DNA of 64,000 nt from Ilumatobacteraceae bacterium (GTDB lineage: Bacteria > Actinomycetota > Acidimicrobiia > Acidimicrobiales > Ilumatobacteraceae): assembly GCA_021299715.1 (NCBI GenBank), contig JAJTEL010000006.1:94122-158121 (forward strand). The letters are read 5' to 3'. Position numbers and translations under genes: made by a program. Each line of letters opens with the position of its first letter. Within the stretch, counting starts at the first letter, position 1. The notes beneath the pieces were generated by a model, which saw only the letters and a list, made by a program, of their open reading frames with translations, was not told where the DNA came from and did not search any database. This document shows, piece after piece, positions 27,053-34,293 of the stretch.

Positions 27053-27675
27053 GCGACAACGAAGAGCTTGACCCCGCACTTGCGAAAGCACTGCGGGATG
27101 TTCCGCCCGCTGGGGCGGCTCTTCGTGATGCCCATATTGCTGCTGCGCTCGCTGAAATGAACCCGTCCGTTCGTCGCGCGCCTGGTCGGCTGCGCATTCT
27201 TACGGGAGTTGCCGCCGCGGCCGCGGTGGCACTTGGTGGTGCTGCTTTTGTTGCACAGCAAGACGATGTGTCACGACCGGCTCTTAATGGCGTGGTCACC
27301 ACGTTGCCCCCAAAGACCGGTGCCTTATGTGCCGACACATTCTCTGAAATATCAGGCGAATCAGAACATTCCGAATCCATCACCCATCAAGACAAGGAAT
27401 ACGCGCTGTTCTTTCGCGACGGTGCCGTTGACGTCTACCGTGCGACGCCGACCTGTACGTCGGTGGGCACCCTGGACTACGCCAATTCATTGCTGGCACG
27501 CACAAACGAGGCCACCTCGCCCACCGAACAAAGCTGCAACAGCCAAGACGTGGTTCACCAGTTCAACGATGCAGACAACAACTACTCACTCGTGGTTCTC
27601 CATACCGAGAACGGTATTTCCGTCCGATTCGCCGACCGTTGCGACGTAGACCTGGTCACATTGGCTCTGCCATAG
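27049..27675 (+). CDS. Probable membrane anti-sigma factor
   Basis: The 208-residue protein has an N-terminal cytoplasmic part (about residues 1-48) rich in Ala and acidic residues, one membrane helix (about 49-68), and an outside domain with four or five Cys. It overlaps the ECF sigma gene by 4 nt, the usual arrangement for a cognate anti-sigma factor (RsmA-like in mycobacteria). No HxxxCxxC zinc motif is seen, so it is not a ZAS anti-sigma. The role is inferred from position and topology. Confidence 0.7.
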   Translation: MSDNEELDPALAKALRDVPPAGAALRDAHIAAALAEMNPSVRRAPGRLRILTGVAAAAAVALGGAAFVAQQDDVSRPALNGVVTTLPPKTGALCADTFSEISGESEHSESITHQDKEYALFFRDGAVDVYRATPTCTSVGTLDYANSLLARTNEATSPTEQSCNSQDVVHQFNDADNNYSLVVLHTENGISVRFADRCDVDLVTLALP

Positions 27676-27716
27676 ACGTTCAGAGTGCGCACTGTGTGCG
27701 CCGTTAGGCTGAACCT

Positions 27717-28046
27717 ATGGTGTCAAACCCCCTTACCGATCCCGAATGGGCGGACCGCACAGTCGATTTCATCGACCGCGTGGTGGGCACCATCCGCAAA
27801 TACACCACGCAACCTCTCGTCACCACGGCGCGCGGAATTGTCTTTGGCTTGTTGGCATCGTTTGGCATCATCACCGGTCTGGTGTTGTTGCTCATCGGGC
27901 TCGTTCGCGGTTTGCAGGCAGCACTCGACGCGGTCGTCAGCCACGAGGTATCGGTGTGGTTGTCGTATTTCATTCTCAGCGCACTCTTCCTTGTGATCGG
28001 AATTGTTCTCATGCGCAAGCGCTATACCCCGAAAGAAGATCTCTAA
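27717..28046 (+). CDS. Hypothetical membrane protein, phage-holin-like topology
   Basis: The 109-residue protein has an N-terminal amphipathic helix, then two strong membrane helices (about residues 42-66 and 80-98) and a short basic end (MRKRYTPKEDL). Similar small proteins are seen in actinobacterial trxB neighbourhoods. Function unknown. It ends one base before trxB, so they are probably co-transcribed. Confidence 0.65.
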   Translation: MVSNPLTDPEWADRTVDFIDRVVGTIRKYTTQPLVTTARGIVFGLLASFGIITGLVLLLIGLVRGLQAALDAVVSHEVSVWLSYFILSALFLVIGIVLMRKRYTPKEDL

Positions 28047-28991
28047 ATGAGCAACGCACGTAAGGTCATCATTATTGGAAGCGGTCCCGCCGGACTCACC
28101 GCGGCCATCTACACAGCACGCGCATCGTTGTCGCCACTTGTTATTGAAGGTGAACCCAGCAGCACCAGCGATCAGCCTGGTGGACAGCTCATGCTCACCA
28201 CCGAAATTGAAAACTTCCCTGGTTTCCCTGAAGGAATCATGGGCCCCGAACTCATGGGCAATTTCCGTTCACAAGCCGAACGATTCGGCGCCGAAATGAT
28301 CACCGAGAAGGTCACAAAAGTTGACTTCTCTTCAAAACCATTCAAAGTGTGGGTGCGCGACACCGAATACACCGCCGATTCCATCATCGTTGCAACCGGC
28401 GCGCAGTCGCTCATGCTTGACCTGCCTCGCGAAGGTGAACTCATTGGTCACGGCGTGTCTACCTGTGCAACGTGTGACGGTTTCTTCTTCCGTGGTCACG
28501 AAATTGCAGTAGTTGGCGGTGGCGACAGCGCCATTGAAGAAGCCAACTTCCTCACCAAGTTCGCATCAAAGGTGTACCTGGTGGTTCGTCGCGACGCATT
28601 GCGAGCTTCGCGCATCATGCAGCAACGCGCGCTCGATAATCCAAAGATTGAAATTCTGTGGAACTCACGAGTCAGCGAATTGCACGGCGAAGGCACCTTG
28701 AGCGGTGTCACCATTACCGACACCGTGACCAATGAATCGCGCCCCTTGGCCGTTACTGGTTTGTTCATTGCAATTGGTCACAAGCCAAACACGGGGCTGT
28801 TCACCAATATTCTGGATATGGAAGAAACCGGCTATTTGCTCACCCGTGAAGGTTCTACGTACACAAACGTTCCTGGAATTTTTGCGTGTGGCGATGTTCA
28901 AGACCACACCTACCGTCAGGCAATTACTGCTGCTGGGTCGGGGTGTATGGCTGCAATCGACGCCGAGCGCTGGCTCGAGTCGCAGCACTAG
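28047..28991 (+). CDS. trxB: Thioredoxin reductase
   Basis: NADPH-dependent FAD enzyme that reduces thioredoxin. The 314-residue protein has the FAD motif GSGPAGLTAA (residues 11-20), the redox-active CATCDG (about residues 136-141), the NADPH motif GGGDSAIEEA (about 153-162), and the C-terminal FACGDVQDHTYRQAITAAGSG. All functional residues are present. It pairs with trxA at 29568. Confidence 0.97.
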   Translation: MSNARKVIIIGSGPAGLTAAIYTARASLSPLVIEGEPSSTSDQPGGQLMLTTEIENFPGFPEGIMGPELMGNFRSQAERFGAEMITEKVTKVDFSSKPFKVWVRDTEYTADSIIVATGAQSLMLDLPREGELIGHGVSTCATCDGFFFRGHEIAVVGGGDSAIEEANFLTKFASKVYLVVRRDALRASRIMQQRALDNPKIEILWNSRVSELHGEGTLSGVTITDTVTNESRPLAVTGLFIAIGHKPNTGLFTNILDMEETGYLLTREGSTYTNVPGIFACGDVQDHTYRQAITAAGSGCMAAIDAERWLESQH

Positions 28992-29000
28992 GAACCTCGC

Positions 29001-29525
29001 ATGGTCCGCATTGGCGTGATTGCGGTGTCGGACCGAGCATCTGCAGGTCAATACGAAGATCGCGGTACTCCTGCACTCGTTTCCTATCTTGCGCGCACCG
29101 TTACAACGGAACACGAATGCGTGTGTCGGCTCATTCCCGACGAAGAAGACCTCATCTCTTCCACCATCATCGAGTTGGTAGAGGCAGAAGGGTGCTGTTT
29201 GGTGCTGACAACGGGGGGAACTGGTCCTGCACCGCGCGACGTGACCCCCGAAGCAACCGAAGCTGTGTGCGACCGCATCATTCCTGGATTTGGTGAACTC
29301 ATGCGCCGCATCTCGCACGCCATCATCCCCACAGCAATTCTCAGTCGGCAATTGGCCGGTACTCGCGGGGCGTCCCTCATCATTAATTTGCCTGGCAACC
29401 CCAAAGCCATAGCGGAATGTCTCGACGCTGTGCTTCCTGCAGTTCCCGATTGCATCGACCTCATTGGTGGGCCACGCATTGATGTCATCGAGTCTTTGCA
29501 GGCCTGGCGTCCTCCCCCATCTTGA
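29001..29525 (+). CDS. mogA: Molybdopterin adenylyltransferase MogA-like
   Basis: Adenylates molybdopterin before metal insertion in molybdenum-cofactor synthesis. The 174-residue protein begins RIGVIAVSDRASAGQYEDRG and carries the TGGTGPAPRDVTPEAT motif (about residues 73-88), the G-x-LIINLPGNPKA loop near residue 128, and FGELMRRIS. It is short like MogA and has no MoeA domains. It lies between trxB and trxA with 9-nt and 42-nt gaps. No other Moco gene is in the window. Confidence 0.9.
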   Translation: MVRIGVIAVSDRASAGQYEDRGTPALVSYLARTVTTEHECVCRLIPDEEDLISSTIIELVEAEGCCLVLTTGGTGPAPRDVTPEATEAVCDRIIPGFGELMRRISHAIIPTAILSRQLAGTRGASLIINLPGNPKAIAECLDAVLPAVPDCIDLIGGPRIDVIESLQAWRPPPS

Positions 29526-29567
29526 GCAGTGCGGCAGTAAAGTGTTCTCAGACGAAAGGACACCGCA

Positions 29568-29903
29568 ATGGCTGCCGGAATCATCACTCTTACAAGCGCA
29601 ACTTTTGACGAAACAATCAACAGTTCGGATACCCCCATCCTTGTGGACTTCTGGGCCGAATGGTGCGGACCTTGCAAGCAAATTGCGCCCATCCTTGCTG
29701 AAATCGCCGATGAAAAAGCTGGTCGCATTGTTATCGCAAAGTTGAACGTTGACGATCACGGAGACATCGCTGGTCGCTTCAATGTCATGAGCATTCCCAC
29801 CATGTTGTTGTTCGACAAGGGCGAAATTAAGACCAAGATTGTTGGCGCCATGCCAAAGACCCGCATGTTGTCGGAGCTCGAGCCATTTCTTCCGATTTCC
29901 TAA
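29568..29903 (+). CDS. trxA: Thioredoxin
   Basis: The 111-residue protein has the active site WCGPC (residues 32-36) and the cis-Pro motif MSIPTMLLF (about residue 74-82). It is a standard cytosolic thioredoxin without a signal peptide. Its last codons overlap the proposed start of cwlM, in a different frame. Confidence 0.97.
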   Translation: MAAGIITLTSATFDETINSSDTPILVDFWAEWCGPCKQIAPILAEIADEKAGRIVIAKLNVDDHGDIAGRFNVMSIPTMLLFDKGEIKTKIVGAMPKTRMLSELEPFLPIS

Positions 29904-30868
29904 TCGGTCCAGGCCATCGCGGCCCCGCAGTTCGCGAACTTCAACGAAAGCTTTCCGCTGCAGGGTTTCTTGCGCCGGGTTCGGCTGAAGATTCAAACTT
30001 CTGCGCGCGCACGCATGCAGCACTGCTTGCATTTCAAGATTCATACGGCTTGCCCGCAACTGGTGAATGCAACGATCAAACGTGGTCCGCACTCATAGAA
30101 ACATCGTGGTCATTGGGTGAACGATTGCTGTTTCTTCGTTCACCGAACATCCGCGGTGACGATGTTGCAGAGCTTCAATCACTACTGAATCGACTGGGCT
30201 TTGACAGTGGTCGTGTTGACGGAATCTTTGGACCATTGTTGGTGCGTGCTATTTCCGACTTTCAAGTCAATGTTGGACTTGAAGGAAACGGTATTTGCAC
30301 GCCCGAACTTGTTGGTGTTTTGCGACGCATGGCATCACAAAGCGGAACCGGACCAGGTGTGGCTGTCGTTCGCGAAGGAATTGAATTAGGTGCAGATCGC
30401 GTGCACGATGACGCGCGCATTGTCATTGGGTATTTTCACGGTGGTGCTGCACTTGCGCATGCAACGGTGCGGTGCGCGCGCGAACAACATCCGCTAACAA
30501 CAACTGTTGATTTTGATTCATCAACACAAGCGCAAACAGCCAACAGATTTCTCGCCGAGGTGTATGTGGGTTTTGAAGTCAGTGATGACGCGGGATGCAC
30601 GTTGTCGTATTACGAAGTTCCCACATTCGTCAGCGTTGGTGGTCGCAATCTTGCAAAGCGAATTGCGGCAGCACTAGGAGACAGAGCTCCTGAATTGTCT
30701 GTACGTATTCAAGGAGTGCGCCATCCCATTTTGCGAGAAACGCGCATGCCTGCGGTGCTGTGCTCCATGGGCCCGGCAAACATTGTCAGTTTGAAGACAT
30801 CGGCAGTTTCTGCCGCAGTTGCCGATGCAATTGATGCATGGCGAGCAGATCCCACCACAGAAATCTAG
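29885..30868 (+). CDS. cwlM: CwlM-like peptidoglycan-binding protein with degenerate amidase domain
   Basis: CwlM in mycobacteria is a cytoplasmic, catalytically dead amidase homologue that activates MurA after phosphorylation by PknB. About 327 residues here: two PG_binding_1 repeats (GPGHRGPAVRELQRKL, residues 8-23, and RGDDVAELQSLLNRLGF, about residues 88-104), then a remnant of an amidase_3 fold. The usual DPGHGG metal motif and the Glu ligand are absent. The position after trxB and trxA matches cwlM in Actinobacteria. The first repeat continues upstream of any ATG, GTG or TTG; the next canonical start is TTG at 30050, which would cut it. The best start is ATT at 29885, with GGAG 8 nt before it. 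Confidence 0.75.
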   Translation: MSSDFLIGPGHRGPAVRELQRKLSAAGFLAPGSAEDSNFCARTHAALLAFQDSYGLPATGECNDQTWSALIETSWSLGERLLFLRSPNIRGDDVAELQSLLNRLGFDSGRVDGIFGPLLVRAISDFQVNVGLEGNGICTPELVGVLRRMASQSGTGPGVAVVREGIELGADRVHDDARIVIGYFHGGAALAHATVRCAREQHPLTTTVDFDSSTQAQTANRFLAEVYVGFEVSDDAGCTLSYYEVPTFVSVGGRNLAKRIAAALGDRAPELSVRIQGVRHPILRETRMPAVLCSMGPANIVSLKTSAVSAAVADAIDAWRADPTTEI

Positions 30869-30943
30869 TTATCCCCAGACAATCCACAGATGTGGGTAAC
30901 CGTCAACCTTTACCCCTCACTTGAGGTTCATGGTTGTGGAAAA
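30869..30943. promoter_or_regulatory. DnaA-box cluster in the convergent cwlM/parB gap
   Basis: TTATCCCCA (30869-30877) and CAATCCACA (30880-30888) on plus; TTACCCACA (30891-30899) and TTTTCCACA (30935-30943) on minus. There are four near-consensus sites in 75 bp. The gap lies between two converging stop codons, so promoter control is unlikely. Confidence 0.5.
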
Positions 30944-30967
30944 AATTACGCCGTTGAAATTTAGGGT

Positions 30968-31894
30968 CTACGACTCGGTCATTCGACGATAGATACGTTC
31001 AAGATCGATGAGATCAGCAAAGTCAATACTGATTCGGCCCCGCTTGCCATTCATAGACACGCCCACCTTGGTATCTAGGAACTCCGCCAACAGACTTTCC
31101 AGTTCCAAAAGCCCGGCGGGCTTCAATGAAGTTGTGCCGCCACCGCTTCCACCGCCACCCGTGGAACCGCCAGTTGAAGGATTGTTTCCCTTCACCGCCT
31201 CTTCCACTTGACGAACCGACCACTCTTCACGCACCGCCGATGCAGCAAGAGACTCCATGGTCTTGGTGTCTTTGCATGCCAACAGAGCCCGTGCGTGTCC
31301 GGCATGAAGTCGCCCGTCGGCCAAGTAGCCCTGAATAGATGCGGGCAGACTCAGAAGACGTAACGCGTTGGTGACGGCGGCGCGGCTTTTACCGACACGC
31401 TTGGCCACCTTTTCGTGCGTTAAACCAAAGTCGTCGGCCAGTTGCTGATACGCCGACGCTTCTTCTAGCGCAGTCAGATCCTGACGGTGAAGATTTTCCA
31501 CCAAGGCTTGTTCTACTGACTCGATTTGATTGATCTCGCGAACAACTACGGGGACTTCAGTGAGTTTTGCTCGTTGGGCCGCACGCCAACGCCTCTCCCC
31601 CGCAATCAATTCGTACACACCCGGCTTTACTTCGCGCACCAACAAAGGCTGCAGAACGCCAATTTCTTTAATGGAGTTCGCTAGGTCGTTCAACGAGTCT
31701 TCGTCGAAGTGAACTCGAGGCTGATTGGGGTTTGGGCTAATCGCGTTGGTCGGGACATCGCGAAGAGCCGACGCAGGAAGTTCGGTGGTTGACGGAGTAG
31801 ATGGCGCTGGGGATCCCTTTGGTGCGGGTGCATCGGTGCGCTCTGTTGGGATAAGGGTGGAAAGCCCCTTACCTAGCTTTCGGCGTTCGGCCAT
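30968..31894 (-). CDS. parB: Chromosome partitioning protein ParB
   Basis: CTP-dependent clamp that loads at parS and spreads. The 308-residue protein has a basic N terminus (MAERRKLGKGLSTL), the ParB box LIAGERRWRAAQRA (about residues 95-108), then a helix-turn-helix (LTHEKVAKRVGKSRAAVTNALRLL). A Gly/Ser-rich linker precedes the C-terminal dimer domain. It overlaps parA by 26 nt, starting inside the parA 3' end. Three parS sites lie upstream of parA. Confidence 0.97.
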   Translation of the reverse strand: MAERRKLGKGLSTLIPTERTDAPAPKGSPAPSTPSTTELPASALRDVPTNAISPNPNQPRVHFDEDSLNDLANSIKEIGVLQPLLVREVKPGVYELIAGERRWRAAQRAKLTEVPVVVREINQIESVEQALVENLHRQDLTALEEASAYQQLADDFGLTHEKVAKRVGKSRAAVTNALRLLSLPASIQGYLADGRLHAGHARALLACKDTKTMESLAASAVREEWSVRQVEEAVKGNNPSTGGSTGGGGSGGGTTSLKPAGLLELESLLAEFLDTKVGVSMNGKRGRISIDFADLIDLERIYRRMTES

Positions 31895-32663
31895 GTGTCA
31901 ACTCCTTTGCTACTGCGCGATATGCCTTCGCGCCTTTCGAGGTAGAGGCGTGCTTAAGAACAGACATCTCCATTGAGGGGGCTTCGGCCAACTTAACGTT
32001 GTAGGGGATGACGTTCTTGAACACTCGGTCGCCAAATGCCCCGCGTAGTTCAGCTTCTACTTCTTGTGAGAGTTTCTTTGCTGCCTCGGACATTGTTAAG
32101 AGATAGTGGGCAATTTCAAGATCTGGGTTCAGCGCCTGACGCACTTGCTTCACCACATCGCTCAAGTCTCGCAAGCCTTCCAGCGCAAAATACTGACACT
32201 GCACCGGAGCCAAGATGGCGTCGGCGGCCATGAATGCGTTCACGGTGAGTCGTCCCAGGGTGGGAGGGCAGTCCATCAAGATGTAATCCCATTCGTCGCG
32301 ACATGTATCAATAGCGTCCTTTAATCGCGGCTGGGGGAACATTTCGGCAACGAGTTGTGCTTCCACTTCAGCAAGCTGCTGACCTTTAGGTGCTGGGGCA
32401 ACGAACAGATTCTTTTCCGCAGTGGGCTCAATGATGGAGTCCAGAGTCTCTTCTCGACGCAGCACTTCGGCAATGGTGGGCGCGTCTTCCGGAATATTGA
32501 CACCAAGACCAGATGAGGCATTTCCTTGTGGGTCAAGGTCGATGATGAGTGTTCGAAAACCCATCTCGGCCAGTGCCGCACCAAGGTTGATGGCTGTGGT
32601 GGTCTTTCCCACCCCGCCTTTTTGAAGGGAGATGGCGAGGACAGTGGTGCCGGATTCGCTCAT
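31869..32663 (-). CDS. parA: Chromosome partitioning ATPase ParA
   Basis: Deviant Walker ATPase that moves ParB-parS complexes. The 264-residue protein has the KGGVGKTT loop (residues 15-22), LIIDLDPQGNASSGLG, and DYILMDCPPTLG near residue 115. The ATG at 32663 has an AGGAG site 10 nt upstream; a frame running to 32708 adds 15 residues with no conservation. The three parS sites and one DnaA box lie upstream, which suggests autoregulation by ParB binding. Confidence 0.97.
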   Translation of the reverse strand: MSESGTTVLAISLQKGGVGKTTTAINLGAALAEMGFRTLIIDLDPQGNASSGLGVNIPEDAPTIAEVLRREETLDSIIEPTAEKNLFVAPAPKGQQLAEVEAQLVAEMFPQPRLKDAIDTCRDEWDYILMDCPPTLGRLTVNAFMAADAILAPVQCQYFALEGLRDLSDVVKQVRQALNPDLEIAHYLLTMSEAAKKLSQEVEAELRGAFGDRVFKNVIPYNVKLAEAPSMEMSVLKHASTSKGAKAYRAVAKELTHGRTPKAR

Positions 32664-32722
32664 GTGAAGGTCGCTCCTGCTGAAAAGCGTTGAGGGTGGA
32701 TGAGGCAAGCATAGAGGCAGCC

Positions 32723-32731
32723 TGTGGACAA
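32723..32731 (-). promoter_or_regulatory. Perfect DnaA box (TTGTCCACA) near parA/parS
   Basis: Minus-strand TTGTCCACA, the high-GC actinobacterial consensus, 60 bp upstream of parA and 19 bp before the first parS site. Confidence 0.45.
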
Positions 32732-32749
32732 CTGGTGGATGTCGGGGTC

Positions 32750-32765
32750 TGTTTCACGTGAAACA
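32750..32765. promoter_or_regulatory. parS site 1
   Basis: TGTTTCACGTGAAACA, the exact 16-bp palindromic bacterial parS. First of three copies at 43- and 40-bp spacing between parA and rsmG. Confidence 0.97.
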
Positions 32766-32792
32766 TTCCGGCTGGGGGAGGAGATCCTCCAT

Positions 32793-32808
32793 TGTTTCAC
32801 GTGAAACA
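32793..32808. promoter_or_regulatory. parS site 2
   Basis: Exact TGTTTCACGTGAAACA, the second copy. A half-matching GGATCCTCC-type inverted repeat lies between sites 1 and 2 but is not a parS. Confidence 0.97.
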
Positions 32809-32832
32809 TCTGAAGGTTTCAGAAACCTCGGT

Positions 32833-32848
32833 TGTTTCACGTGAAACA
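32833..32848. promoter_or_regulatory. parS site 3
   Basis: Exact TGTTTCACGTGAAACA, the third copy, 18 bp from the end of rsmG. Three tandem perfect parS sites within 3.5 kb of dnaA mark the centromere region. Confidence 0.97.
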
Positions 32849-32865
32849 ATCTGAGACCCTTGCAA

Positions 32866-33414
32866 TTAGGGCTTTGCAACCAGAATTACCACGCCTGGAC
32901 GGTAAATCGGGGGGTGAAAACGGGCCGTCAAAAGCAGGTCTTCGGACCATCGAGAAGGGTCCGGAGAGGGGGGTTCAGACACAATTAATGACCCTCCGTT
33001 TTTTAGGAGGGGTCTGGCGAGGGGGGCGGTTGACTCCGGTGGACCGAACCCTCTGCACACCACTGCGTCGTACCGTCCGGCGTGTTCGGGATGTTTTCCC
33101 AGTTCGTCAATATCGGTGGTCAACACCGTGACCCTGTCGGTCCAGCCCAATGCCGCTACCCCTAGTCGAAGAGCGTCCATGCGTGTAGCTCGACGATCGG
33201 CCAGCACAATGTCCAGGTCTGGTCGGTCGTCGGCGATGACCAAACCTGGCACACCAGCCCCAGTTCCGATGTCGATCACTCGCCCTGAAATGTCTGCCAA
33301 TGCCGTGACGAACTGACGCGCATGCTCGATGACTTCGGGAATGGGGCGGTCGCCCAAGGTGCCTACCCGTTGTGCAGCCTGGAGAATGTCTGTCACTGTG
33401 CGGCGCGGTGTCAC
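32866..33414 (-). CDS. rsmG: 16S rRNA (guanine-527-N7) methyltransferase RsmG
   Basis: Methylates G527 of 16S rRNA. The 182-residue protein has the SAM motif VIDIGTGAGVPGLVIA (about residues 47-62), LADRRATRMDALR, and VVCRGFGPP. GTG at 33414 starts the family-like part; extending to 33525 would run through the terminator hairpin at 33441-33462 and into jag. It is short compared with many RsmG proteins (about 205), with a trimmed N terminus. It lies between jag and the parS cluster. Confidence 0.9.
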   Translation of the reverse strand: MTPRRTVTDILQAAQRVGTLGDRPIPEVIEHARQFVTALADISGRVIDIGTGAGVPGLVIADDRPDLDIVLADRRATRMDALRLGVAALGWTDRVTVLTTDIDELGKHPEHAGRYDAVVCRGFGPPESTAPLARPLLKNGGSLIVSEPPSPDPSRWSEDLLLTARFHPPIYRPGVVILVAKP

Positions 33415-33440
33415 GCCACGAATGTAGTGGGCAAAGCAAA

Positions 33441-33462
33441 GGGCCCGCCTGTCGGCGGGCCC
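33441..33462 (-). terminator. Hairpin terminator after jag
   Basis: GGGCCCGCC / GGCGGGCCC, a perfect 9-bp stem with a 4-nt loop, followed on minus by TTTGCTTTG. It ends the rpmH-to-jag transcript before rsmG. Confidence 0.75.
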
Positions 33463-33484
33463 AAAGCACTGTGATGTGTTGTGA

Positions 33485-34258
33485 TTATGCGGGTTCAACA
33501 ACCACACGACGGCGGGGGTCTTCACCCTCGCTGCGTGTTGTCACACCTTCGTATTCCACCAAGGTGTCGTGCACAATCTTGCGATCAGCCGAGGTCATTG
33601 GCTCCAACATGCGAGCCGACCCGGTTTCCTTTACCTCGTCTGCCACCTTGGTCGCAAAGCGGCTCAGCGCTTCGCGGCGGCGCTCGCGGTAACCGGCAAT
33701 GTCAATACGCAAACGCGTGTCTTGGTCTCCCAAACGACGCTGGCTAGCAACGCGGGTGAGGTCTTGAATAGCCAACAGAGTTGCTCCACCAGGGCCAACC
33801 ATAAGGCCAAGCTCGGTGCCATCAACACGTACTTCAATTTCGCCGTCCTCGCGGTTGACGGTGACGGTTCCCTTGGTACCAAAGGCATCCACCAAACCAG
33901 ACAAGAACTCAGATGCTGCTTGGCCCACAACTGCGGGGTCAACATCTACCTTTTCTCGTGGTGGGCGTGGCTCGCGCTCTGGGCGCTCACTGCGTTGGCG
34001 GTCATTGCGTGGACGCTGTTCGCGACGCTCACCGCCTTTTTCCTTCTCGCGACGTGGGCGACGCTCGGTCTTGCCGCGTGGGGTGCTTGGCTTCACGCGT
34101 GCACGAACACGAGCCTCTCCGCGAGTACGACCAAACAAGCCCTGCTTTGGTTCTTCAATAACTTCAAATTCGGCATCGTCTTCTGCAACACCCAACTGGT
34201 CGAGTGCAGCTTCCTTTGCCTCTTCCAGTGTTTCACCTGTGGTTTCTACCCATTCCAT
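33485..34258 (-). CDS. jag: KhpB/Jag RNA-binding protein
   Basis: RNA-binding regulator linked with cell-wall growth, usually next to yidC. The 257-residue protein has the Jag N-terminal domain (MEWVETTGETLEEAKEAALDQLGV), a highly charged Arg/Glu linker (about residues 58-105), a KH domain with the GxxG-like LMVGPGGATLLAIQ (about residue 150), and an R3H domain with SADRKIVHDTL (Arg and His conserved). The linker is longer and more basic than in Firmicutes. It follows yidC after 35 bp. Confidence 0.93.
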   Translation of the reverse strand: MEWVETTGETLEEAKEAALDQLGVAEDDAEFEVIEEPKQGLFGRTRGEARVRARVKPSTPRGKTERRPRREKEKGGERREQRPRNDRQRSERPEREPRPPREKVDVDPAVVGQAASEFLSGLVDAFGTKGTVTVNREDGEIEVRVDGTELGLMVGPGGATLLAIQDLTRVASQRRLGDQDTRLRIDIAGYRERRREALSRFATKVADEVKETGSARMLEPMTSADRKIVHDTLVEYEGVTTRSEGEDPRRRVVVEPA

Positions 34259-34293
34259 GGGATCCTCTTTTCTGCTGTGCGCACGCGGCGCAA

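Noticed and set aside
28665..30092. 475-codon open frame on the minus strand
   Set aside because: Antisense to trxB, mogA and trxA, which have clear domains; the antisense product has no recognisable motif and odd composition.
33415..33525. N-terminal extension of rsmG
   Set aside because: Would be encoded across a terminator hairpin and into jag; no conservation.
34225..34242. parS-like TGTTTCACCTG in jag
   Set aside because: Only the left half matches; the right half is not palindromic.
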